A stretch of DNA of 5,539 bases from Nitrososphaerota archaeon (GCA_005877185.1 VBPQ01000198.1:2276-7814); one strand, 5' to 3'; shown: positions 1 through 5,283, counted from the stretch's first letter. Numbers and translations: made by a program. Notes: generated from the sequence alone by a model not told the origin.

Positions 1-527
1 CCAGAGTACGTGACGACATGACCATACTCTTTGAGGCAACTTACAAGATCACGTTGGCCTCCGAACAGGTACACGCCGTACGTTGTCGCAGCACTGTTCT
101 TGGAGCCGTCTCCAAATATTATGCCGTGCACGATGCCATCACGATAGTCTTGGTTGGCTTCTGGCCTAGGCGGGAGGGCGATGAAGAGGCTCTTTCCCTT
201 GAGTCGGAGAGTTGTCACCCTGGATGGTCTCTGTTTTGTATGATAGAAAATCGGCCACTCGTGGTTGGCAGTTGCTATGAACTCGTCTCCATTCCTCAAC
301 GTAATCCTGTAGACCTGCTGCCTACCATAAGATCCGAAGATGACAGACTTCCAGCCATCTAGAGTTAGAATTTCCACCGGCTTACCGACAATGTCTCTGA
401 CTCTAACTTTACCCACAGAGGCAACGAGTTGGACGGTTTCGGCGACTGAAGAGTTGTTATGCCCCAAGGTTTGCCTATGCCATTCGACCGAGTCTCTGAC
501 CAGAACCTGCGTGTCACCGTCTAGGCA
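1..527 (-). mobile_element. Intein (protein intron) with LAGLIDADG homing endonuclease, N-terminal part, inside nrdJ
   Basis: This in-frame insertion excises itself from the reductase after translation. It begins at Cys118 of the nrdJ frame (codon 527-525) with CLDGDTQVLV, a standard splicing block A in which Cys1 is the first nucleophile. Block B is visible as ATANHEW (residues 202-208), with the Thr and His of the T-x-x-H motif that assists the first acyl shift. A LAGLIDADG-type motif, HGIIFGDGS (251-259), marks the first endonuclease block. The C-terminal splicing blocks, with the His-Asn and the +1 residue, lie beyond base 1, so splicing competence cannot be judged. G+C is lower here than in the host gene (48% in the line at 241-300 against 65% at 661-720, hand counts), which fits later acquisition. 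The insertion falls at a conserved Cys of the reductase, as expected for inteins, which favour invariant active-site positions. Confidence 0.88.
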
Positions 528-878
528 GTTCAAAAGCGTCGCGTTCCTGGGCTGTCCCGCTCCGAAGAGAATCCTGCCGCCGGGGACGAACCTGAAATCC
601 TCAAGCAGCCAGTAGAACTTCGATGCCCACTCCCTCCTGGACCCCTCCTCCCTTTCAACCGAGGCGAGCTCAGCGGCGACCCTGTGCCACATCTGGCTCG
701 GAGTCCTCTCGATCTGTCTGCCCGACACGTCTCTCAGGGCGTACTTCTCGTAGAAGACTCTCGCCCGCAGCTCATCCCCACCGAAGGCCGCGAGGGTCTC
801 GGGTGGAAGGACCACCTGCGCCCTTTTCTGTTCCGAGAGATTCGGACCGTCTCCTCGTTCTTCAATAGCTGTCGTCAT
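1..878 (-). CDS. nrdJ: Class II (adenosylcobalamin-dependent) ribonucleotide reductase, N-terminal part, intein-interrupted, partial at left edge
   Basis: The enzyme reduces ribonucleotides to deoxyribonucleotides in the cytoplasm, using a cobalamin-derived radical. The frame opens with ATG at 878-876 and stays open to base 1, so the gene continues outside the window. Residues 37-117 resemble the N-terminus of archaeal and bacterial NrdJ: a YEKYALRD stretch (43-50), a SQMWHRVA helix (61-68), and the family's PGGRI motif (99-103) followed by a GAG turn and LLNC (115-118). At Cys118 the reductase reading stops and an intein begins. The extein part is G+C-rich (about 65% in the line at 661-720 by hand count), like the next gene upstream. 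That neighbour, on the same strand, encodes an ATP-cone/NrdD-like protein, which supports a deoxynucleotide-synthesis locus. Class I NrdA is less likely given PGGRI. Only 117 reductase residues are visible, so the class call rests on a short segment. Confidence 0.85.
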   Translation of the reverse strand, partial: MTTAIEERGDGPNLSEQKRAQVVLPPETLAAFGGDELRARVFYEKYALRDVSGRQIERTPSQMWHRVAAELASVEREEGSRREWASKFYWLLEDFRFVPGGRILFGAGQPRNATLLNCLDGDTQVLVRDSVEWHRQTLGHNNSSVAETVQLVASVGKVRVRDIVGKPVEILTLDGWKSVIFGSYGRQQVYRITLRNGDEFIATANHEWPIFYHTKQRPSRVTTLRLKGKSLFIALPPRPEANQDYRDGIVHGIIFGDGSKNSAATTYGVYLFGGQRDLVSCLKEYGHVVTYS

Positions 879-918
879 AACGATATCGTCCTAGACACCA
901 AGCCAAGTATTTCGTCCC

Positions 919-927
919 ATATATTTA
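919..927 (-). promoter_or_regulatory. TATA box of nrdJ
   Basis: The minus strand reads TAAATATAT here, a good archaeal TATA box, centred about 45 bases before the nrdJ ATG. Transcription would start near 897 and leave a leader of about 20 bases. A second, weaker A/T stretch (AAATACTT, 910-903) lies about 28 bases before the ATG and would instead give a leaderless mRNA. A weak Shine-Dalgarno-like AGGA and a perfect 10-base palindrome, ACGATATCGT (880-889), sit between the TATA box and the ATG. Which box is used cannot be told from the sequence. Confidence 0.55.
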
Positions 928-941
928 CGACGCGCATAGCT

Positions 942-1018
942 GAACGTTGACAAGAACGCTACTTTGACACGTTATCGGGCGCAGATGAGACGCTCACGTG
1001 TCGAACGTTGTTGACCAG
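942..1018. promoter_or_regulatory. Cluster of short repeats upstream of nrdJ, possible operator
   Basis: Several short repeats are packed into 77 bases of the nrdJ upstream region. GAACGTTG occurs at 942-949 and 1003-1010. TTGAC followed by two A/C bases and G occurs three times (947-954, 964-971, 1011-1018). GACACGT (966-972) and ACGTGTC (996-1002) form a 7-base inverted repeat. They lie just upstream of the nrdJ TATA box, where an activator or regulator could bind. No known consensus was recognised, and the NrdR box of bacteria is not obvious. The operator role is inference. Confidence 0.3.
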
Positions 1019-1058
1019 AGGCGTGGGACATGTGAAGATGCTCCAAATATTTTCTATA

Positions 1059-3182
1059 TCAGCTGGCCGTCGAGTACTGCATCGTCGCGACCGACTTGCA
1101 TCTCGTGCACCTCTGCGCTCTAGGGGGCAGCTTGGCGCCGCAGTTCCTGCAGACCACTATCTTCCTGTCGAGCTTGAAGTAGGGCAACTTGGGCGCCGCA
1201 TTCACAATCAGGTCGTAGATGCTTCTGATGTCCTCCGATTCGCCGTCAAGCGTAACCGAGACGCCCCCGCTCAGTCCAGACGAGAGTTTGTTGATGTACT
1301 CCACCCTCGCCTGGTTGTCTAAGTCGGCGGCAACCATCGCCGGCGATTGTGAGTACCCCGACTTCAGCAGCTGCTGAATGTTCGCCTTTCCGTACTTGTC
1401 TGAGTCCAGGCTCGCGAGCCTCCCAGCCCCGTCCTCCTCTAGCATCGCCACCCCCAGCCTTTCGTTCTTCCCGGACTTCTCGTCCGCGATTTGAGATGCG
1501 GTCTGCACAATCTTCTCGGCGAGAGCCACTCGCGAGCCCGTCGCGGGGTCCCTTATCAGGCCGGTCAGTGCCTCCTCCAGCCCCACGAAGTTCATGATCA
1601 GGGGCATCATCACGGGCGTCACCGCCTCCGAACCGAGTGCCAGCGTGGGAAGGAGGCTCTTCTTCAGGACCCGTTCGATCATCCTCCGCCTCGTGCCTAG
1701 GGCGTCAGCCGCTACACCGATCAGCATCGCGAGCTTCGCCCTGAAGTAAGTCTCGTCCTGGTTCGAGTCGTATGCGAGGCGCGGTAAGTTAAGGCTGAGA
1801 TTGTGCAGGACGCTGATATTGTCCGCCTGATACTCCTGTGAGAGGATTCCGGCGTTCACCCCCCCGAATGACCTCCTCTGGTCGGGGGAGAAGAACGCAA
1901 TCCGCCCGCCGTTGAAGAGTATCCCCGCCGCCTGTTTTAGGGTCTTCGTCTCGTCCACTCTATTCGGTTTGGCGAGGAGGAGTCTCACCTCCGGGCGTGG
2001 AGTGGCCTCGACGAAATCCCTGTACGTCCCCAGGGTGGCATCAAGAGTCTTCTCCATCAGGTCCCTCCCGACCTCGTCGTGCTTGAACGGGTTCAGCTCG
2101 AGCGTCACGGTGCCTCGCTGAGGAGTGGACATCCCACCCGTCACGCTCTCGAGGAATCGGAGGATCATCGCTTCGAGTTCCCGCTTCGTCCTCGACCTGC
2201 AGTAGGGGGCGAGATACTGGAGGAAGTTTCTGAACGTTACCTCGACGGAGACTTCTCTGTCCATCAAGAGCGACAGGTTTGAGATGATTCCGAGCGCCTT
2301 CTCCGCGTTCTCCGGAGTCGGGAGCATCGGCGCGTAGGCGAGCCTCCCCTTCGGGTTGAAGCCCGAAGCCCTGACGGATAGGAGGTCGACGAAGACAGTA
2401 TCGGGCATCAAACCCCAGACTCCGGCGTTCGAGATGTGGATGTCACCCGCTAGGTGGGCGTCCGCGACGTCCCTGGGGAGCTGCTCCAGGAGGAGGTACT
2501 CGGAGAAGACGGCCCCACCGGTCATGTGGACGAGCGACTCCACGTTCCCACCGTCGTCGCCCACCTTGTTGAGAAGTTGGGTCACGTCGTAGATGGGCAT
2601 CCCGAGCCTCGTGAGCTTGTGCCTGTACTCCTCCAGGCTGTGCTCGACCAAGAGGGCATTGACCATCTCCCTGATGAGAGGGGCCGTGAGGTACTGCGTC
2701 TGGAACTTGTACAGTCTCGACTCGGTCTCACTGGTGATCTTCTGGGCGAGCTCGACGGGCATCCCCGCCTCCTTCACGAGAGACTGGAGGATTTTGTTGG
2801 CGTTAAACTCCTCCATCGTCTGGTGAGAGGTCCTGACGTACAGCTTCCCGCTCTCGACGAGTGACTGCTCCTCGATCTGCCGCGTAAGATTCAGGACGAG
2901 CCGCCCCAGGTTCGTCACCGTGTACTTCCTCTCCTGCCTGTTCAGCTGGATGAGAAGTTGCCTGACGAGTTTGCGGAGATGGTACGCGAACTTTCCGGAC
3001 TCCTTCTTCGACTTAAAGCCCGCGAGGGTCTTGAGAGCGCTGTATGTGAGGGGACCCTTTATGTTGAGGATCCGAAGAATCTCGAGTCTCTGCGGCGAGG
3101 CGATCACGCTGTAAATTGTCTTAACTCGTCGGGGCGCTGCCTGCAACTGTTGTGAAGGTCTGTTGTCAAAAGTATTTAACAT
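1059..3182 (-). CDS. wHTH / ATP-cone / NrdD-like / zinc-ribbon protein, probable nucleotide-sensing regulator of nrdJ
   Basis: Residue numbers count from the ATG at 3182 (707 residues). An ArsR-like winged helix occupies about 21-100, including SPQRLEILRIL. An ATP-cone, the dATP/ATP-sensing domain of reductases and of NrdR, spans about 112-204. Residues 209-674 resemble anaerobic reductase NrdD: AHLAGDIHIS (242-251) corresponds to the NrdD AH-x-GDIHIHD segment, and LSLNLPRLAY (462-471) to its TLNLPRIA segment. A C-x2-C...C-x2-C zinc ribbon (678, 681, 692, 695) sits as in NrdD, but the protein ends 12 residues later, so the glycyl-radical loop that normally follows is absent. Apart from the ribbon, the only cysteine is Cys328, so the reductase thiyl cysteines appear lost. 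Catalysis is therefore unlikely, and a regulator that senses nucleotides is inferred, most plausibly of the nrdJ gene 180 bases downstream. TTG at 3200 adds six residues and TTG at 3146 would also keep the whole winged helix, so the start is uncertain. Confidence 0.8.
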   Translation of the reverse strand: MLNTFDNRPSQQLQAAPRRVKTIYSVIASPQRLEILRILNIKGPLTYSALKTLAGFKSKKESGKFAYHLRKLVRQLLIQLNRQERKYTVTNLGRLVLNLTRQIEEQSLVESGKLYVRTSHQTMEEFNANKILQSLVKEAGMPVELAQKITSETESRLYKFQTQYLTAPLIREMVNALLVEHSLEEYRHKLTRLGMPIYDVTQLLNKVGDDGGNVESLVHMTGGAVFSEYLLLEQLPRDVADAHLAGDIHISNAGVWGLMPDTVFVDLLSVRASGFNPKGRLAYAPMLPTPENAEKALGIISNLSLLMDREVSVEVTFRNFLQYLAPYCRSRTKRELEAMILRFLESVTGGMSTPQRGTVTLELNPFKHDEVGRDLMEKTLDATLGTYRDFVEATPRPEVRLLLAKPNRVDETKTLKQAAGILFNGGRIAFFSPDQRRSFGGVNAGILSQEYQADNISVLHNLSLNLPRLAYDSNQDETYFRAKLAMLIGVAADALGTRRRMIERVLKKSLLPTLALGSEAVTPVMMPLIMNFVGLEEALTGLIRDPATGSRVALAEKIVQTASQIADEKSGKNERLGVAMLEEDGAGRLASLDSDKYGKANIQQLLKSGYSQSPAMVAADLDNQARVEYINKLSSGLSGGVSVTLDGESEDIRSIYDLIVNAAPKLPYFKLDRKIVVCRNCGAKLPPRAQRCTRCKSVATMQYSTAS

Positions 3183-3254
3183 TGCATCAGTCGAAATCAA
3201 GTTCGAGTCAAAACGTATCGGTTTCAGAGCAAGAATTTTTCACTAGATTCAACT

Positions 3255-3271
3255 CGATTATGAATTAATCG
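3255..3271. repeat. Perfect 6-base inverted repeat between the tRNA gene and the NrdD-like gene
   Basis: CGATTA and TAATCG flank a 5-base spacer (TGAAT). The site lies 14 bases past the encoded CCA of tRNA-Pro and about 55-75 bases before the candidate starts of the winged-helix/ATP-cone gene. It could be a regulator binding site for that gene or a weak hairpin trailing the tRNA transcript. It is A/T-rich and lacks a following T-run, so it is a poor intrinsic terminator. A role is not shown. Confidence 0.35.
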
Positions 3272-3323
3272 CACATATCATCATTGGTGGGGTCGGCCGG
3301 ATTTGAACCGGCGATCTCAAGCG

Positions 3324-3335
3324 TTCTCGCCGAGT
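3324..3335 (-). other. Canonical-position (37/38) anticodon-loop intron of tRNA-Pro
   Basis: The 12-base intron lies between G37 (3336) and C38 (3323). The anticodon-loop bases CTTG (positions 32-35) pair with CGAG at the intron's 3' side, one pair being G-U, giving the four-pair central helix of the bulge-helix-bulge motif. The bulges GG/A at the 5' site and AA/C at the 3' site are each three bases, as the archaeal endonuclease requires. The internal loop is only five bases, so the inner helix is reduced. Confidence 0.8.
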
Positions 3336-3360
3336 CCCAAGGCTTGAAGCCTAGACCAGA

Positions 3361-3389
3361 CTTGCTCAGAAGGCGGATATGCCCTCTGA
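3361..3389 (-). other. Non-canonical intron in the D-loop of tRNA-Pro
   Basis: This 29-base insert separates tRNA positions near 15 and 16-17. It folds into a 9-pair stem (3389-3381 with 3374-3366, one G-U pair) with a six-base loop. The flanking exon GCT (3394-3392) pairs with AGC (3366-3364), which competes with the last stem pair. With that helix both splice sites fall in three-base bulges reading AG/T, as expected for archaeal splicing endonuclease. The central helix has three pairs plus a G-A mismatch and the outer helix is poor, so this is a relaxed motif. A GTC repeated at both ends makes the exact boundary ambiguous by up to three bases without changing the mature tRNA. Confidence 0.75.
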
Positions 3390-3429
3390 CTAGCCGACGA
3401 CCCCATTTCGTCCATCTTCGTGGGCAGTA

Positions 3430-3439
3430 GTTATGATTT
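3430..3439 (-). promoter_or_regulatory. Possible TATA box of tRNA-Pro
   Basis: The minus strand reads AAATCATAAC, centred about 30 bases before the mature 5' end at 3404. The position suits an archaeal tRNA promoter but the match to the TATA consensus is weak. Confidence 0.3.
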
Positions 3440-3487
3440 CTGAGGCTTTCTTTGTCACGCGAGGAGCCCCGCATCCAGGGGAGGTGG

Positions 3488-3494
3488 TTATATG
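3488..3494 (+). promoter_or_regulatory. TATA box of the LAGLIDADG-wHTH / AAG operon
   Basis: TTATATG lies about 25 bases before the ATG at 3516, the distance at which an archaeal TATA box sets transcription to begin at or next to the start codon. A leaderless operon mRNA is therefore likely. A GAGGG at 3496-3500 is too far from the start to be a convincing Shine-Dalgarno site. Confidence 0.5.
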
Positions 3495-3515
3495 TGAGGG
3501 CCTCTTATTACGGTG

Positions 3516-4298
3516 ATGACCGAACCTCTGTCATGGGAATGGGTGGCAGCTTTCTTCGATGGCGAGGGCGCAATCTCGGTACAAGTGCGCGCGTACTCCA
3601 TCGATCTAAACATTAGTTTTACCCAGAAAGACCGAGCGGTCCTGGACGAAATGAGTTCATTTCTTGAGGTCAAAGGCGTCAGTCGCGCTAGGGTGTACAC
3701 GGAGAACAAAGGCAGCATCAGCAGGCTAATTGTCAGTTCGAATGCGGATATCCAACGTGTCTTGGAAGGGATGATTCCCTTCCTCCGGGTAAAGCGCAAT
3801 CAGGCTGTTGTTACCGCGGGGTATCTGCGGGATGAGATTAGTGGAAATGAATACGCTCGAACCATCAATATGGAAATTCTGGCGGGGAGGAGACGCGGAA
3901 ACATTCTCTCCGCGAATCAGCCTTGGCCAAGAAGCCGCGGAATCCTTGAAACCCGACTCGCATCCATGAGTCAAGCACGGCGCACCTACCGCTTATTGGC
4001 CACTTCAACTAGCGGAAAGGAGAGGCTAAGAAGAAGTGCAGTCGAACGGAACGTTTCGACTGGGTTGAGAACCAAGAGAAAGGTGCTTCTCTCAATTTCC
4101 GAACAACCAAGGTCAACCAGGGAGATCGGCCAATCGATTCCAAGGAGCTATGGGCATTTGCAGAGAGTGCTTCGTTCGTTGACTGCGGCCTCTCTTGCAA
4201 CAAGAGACCAAAGAAGCGTAACTGCTCCCGCGATTTATCAGATTACTGAGGTGGGCAGGCGTTACATATTAGAATTGGACGCCAAACTGCGGAATTGA
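3516..4298 (+). CDS. LAGLIDADG-family protein fused to a C-terminal winged helix
   Basis: The 260-residue protein (from ATG 3516; GTG 3513 adds one residue) begins with a single LAGLIDADG motif, WVAAFFDGEGAISV (9-22), with the acidic Asp15 and Glu17 where metal ligands sit in homing endonucleases. The core runs to about residue 100 and closes with PFLRVKRNQA (88-97), similar to the end of the single-motif I-CreI-like fold, so it probably dimerises. A basic linker (about 120-185) follows. The C-terminus (about 186-258) looks like a winged helix with a MarR/ArsR-like pattern: STREIGQSI, then a recognition-helix-like HLQRVLRSL, then a wing ending in YQITEVGRRYI. It shares an operon with the glycosylase downstream, their stop and start codons overlapping. 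It is not inside any recognisable intron or intein, so it is either a free-standing endonuclease or a domesticated DNA-binding regulator. G+C is low (43% in the line at 3601-3660). Confidence 0.75.
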   Translation: MTEPLSWEWVAAFFDGEGAISVQVRAYSIDLNISFTQKDRAVLDEMSSFLEVKGVSRARVYTENKGSISRLIVSSNADIQRVLEGMIPFLRVKRNQAVVTAGYLRDEISGNEYARTINMEILAGRRRGNILSANQPWPRSRGILETRLASMSQARRTYRLLATSTSGKERLRRSAVERNVSTGLRTKRKVLLSISEQPRSTREIGQSIPRSYGHLQRVLRSLTAASLATRDQRSVTAPAIYQITEVGRRYILELDAKLRN

Positions 4299-4930
4299 TG
4301 AAAGACAGACCCCTGTCTAGAGCTTTCTATGAGAGGAATACGCTTTTGACCGCCTGCGAACTACTTGGCAAACTGATAGTTCGGAGAACGAAAGAGGGAA
4401 TCATGACAGGAAGAATAGTAGAGACCGAAGCTTATCGCGGCAAAGACGACCCTGCGAGCCATGCCTACCGAGGTTCCACGCCAAGGAACAGAGTCATGTT
4501 CGACCACGGTGGCCTTGCGTATGTGTATTATGTGTACGGATTTCACTATTGTCTAAACGCAACCACCGAAATGCTTGGGACTGCAGGCGCAGTACTAATT
4601 CGTGCCATCGAGCCTTTAGGAGGCTTGGAACTCATGCTTCGCAATCGCTCTCTTTCTTCGGCAAGCCCTTTGGAAAACATCTCTAATGGTCCAGGTAAGC
4701 TGACAAGTGCAATGAGCATCACCACGGAACTGAATGGCACCGACTTGACTAGCGGAGGAGCACTGTACATTCGCACATCTCCTCCCACGAAACCATTTCG
4801 CGTTGGTACTTCTGGAAGAATTGGTGTAAAGACCGCTTATCGACGACCGTGGCGATTCTTCATCATAGGGAATAAGTTCGTGTCCCGAACGAAGCCGCGC
4901 CTCAAATTCGCAGGTCAGATTCGAGTATAA
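4298..4930 (+). CDS. 3-methyladenine DNA glycosylase, AAG/MPG family
   Basis: This base-excision-repair enzyme flips out alkylated or deaminated purines (3-methyladenine, hypoxanthine and others) and cuts the glycosidic bond. The 210-residue length is typical of prokaryotic members. Residues equivalent to the human catalytic set are present: Glu44 in VETEAY (E125 in human), Tyr46 (Y127), His55 in DPASH (H136), Tyr77 (Y159), intercalating Tyr80 (Y162) and Asn87 in CLNAT (N169). TPRNRVMF (61-68), IRAIEP (101-106), NGPGKLT (130-136) and RIGV (174-177) are further family motifs. The ATG at 4298 shares its A with the upstream TGA (TGATG), so translation is probably coupled; no clear ribosome binding site is seen. 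TTG at 4295 would add one residue. G+C is intermediate (50% in the line at 4681-4740), unlike the relic copy downstream. It looks fully functional. Confidence 0.93.
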   Translation: MKDRPLSRAFYERNTLLTACELLGKLIVRRTKEGIMTGRIVETEAYRGKDDPASHAYRGSTPRNRVMFDHGGLAYVYYVYGFHYCLNATTEMLGTAGAVLIRAIEPLGGLELMLRNRSLSSASPLENISNGPGKLTSAMSITTELNGTDLTSGGALYIRTSPPTKPFRVGTSGRIGVKTAYRRPWRFFIIGNKFVSRTKPRLKFAGQIRV

Positions 4931-5145
4931 GGGTCCCAAGCTTCGCCGAACATCACCCTGTTTCACGACGTCTCGCCCCTGTACGCATGGCTCGCCGGGT
5001 CGTCCCGCCCCCGGTAGGCCTCGATTTCGACCAATATGCCGGAGAGGAGATGCCTTCCGATTCTTCTGACAAGCAGCTGGCCGAGGAGCCCCTTGGCGAC
5101 AGACGGTGTTTAGTTCTCAAAGAAGGACCGAGGAAGCCTCTCCAA
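4927..5145 (-). pseudogene. Decayed 5' fragment of a second AAG/MPG glycosylase gene
   Basis: Reading from a TTG at 5145, the minus strand gives a protein aligned without gaps to the intact glycosylase from its N-terminus to about residue 75. Shared segments include the R-x-FxE start, LLGQLLVRR (codons 20-28), VEIEAYRGRDDPASHAYRG (39-57, catalytic Glu at 42) and NRVMFG (62-67). Codon 12 is TAA (5112-5110) and codon 61 is TGA (4965-4963), the latter where the family has the Arg of TPRNR, a likely CGA-to-TGA change. Homology ends at 4927-4940, where the sequence meets the 3' end of the intact gene, so nearly two thirds of the ancestral gene is missing. A TATA-like element and a GGAG still precede the TTG. 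G+C is 67% in the line at 4981-5040, and synonymous positions differ widely from the intact copy, so it is not a recent duplicate. It is probably the native gene. Confidence 0.87.
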
Positions 5146-5164
5146 CTATCTCTCCGCGAACAGA

Positions 5165-5174
5165 TTTTATATAT
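5165..5174 (+). promoter_or_regulatory. Strong TATA box, probably for aIF1A and formerly shared with the divergent glycosylase gene
   Basis: TTTTATATAT contains the archaeal consensus TTTATATA on the plus strand and is preceded by purine-rich CGAACAGA, which suits a BRE and favours rightward transcription. The start would be near 5195-5200 and the aIF1A leader about 85-90 bases long. On the minus strand the same bases read TATATAAAA, about 24 bases before the TTG of the relic glycosylase gene, so a divergent use is possible. Confidence 0.6.
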
Positions 5175-5283
5175 CAGAAGCGCCAAAAAAATCTTGCCAG
5201 TGAACCGCAAAGACAATTCTTGCGTGTTCGCGGCCGAAGAGTGATGGAATAATTGCAAGAAAATCGGGGAGGGCGCAGGTAAA

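Larger units (their letters stand above)
3285..3404 (-). tRNA. tRNA-Pro(TGG) with two introns and encoded CCA
   Basis: The gene reads 5' to 3' from 3404 down to 3285. The acceptor stem is seven perfect pairs (GGGGTCG at 3404-3398 with CGACCCC at 3295-3289), followed by discriminator A (3288) and an encoded CCA (3287-3285). The T arm GCCGG-TTCAAAT-CCGGC (3312-3296) and a five-base variable loop AGATC precede it. The anticodon stem CAAGC/GCTTG (3346-3342, 3322-3318) is five perfect pairs around anticodon TGG (3339-3337), which reads proline codons. The D stem GGCT/GGCT (3395-3392, 3351-3348) pairs only once a 29-base insert is removed, giving a D-loop with A14, G15, G18-G19 and A21. Removing 29 and 12 bases leaves a normal 76-base tRNA plus CCA. 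G1-C72 and A73 agree with archaeal tRNA-Pro. Read without introns, no Leu or Ser cloverleaf forms. Confidence 0.9.

Noticed and set aside
18..950. Several plus-strand open frames
   Set aside because: They lie antisense to nrdJ and its intein, whose protein motifs are clear on the minus strand; none resembles a known family.
1008..3155. Many plus-strand frames of 64-136 codons
   Set aside because: They are shadows of the high-G+C NrdD-like gene on the minus strand.
1059..3182. Working anaerobic (class III) ribonucleotide reductase
   Set aside because: The glycyl-radical loop and the expected active-site cysteines are not present in the translated protein.
3285..3404. tRNA-Leu or tRNA-Ser with a long variable arm
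   Set aside because: The 120-base length suggested it, but the D-loop would be about 18 bases and no anticodon stem fits. The two-intron tRNA-Pro gives complete stems.
3265..3474. Minus-strand 69-codon frame
   Set aside because: It runs through the tRNA-Pro gene and shows no protein features.
4987..5244. Plus-strand 85-codon frame before aIF1A
   Set aside because: It is antisense to the glycosylase relic, which explains the sequence better, and it spans the TATA box.
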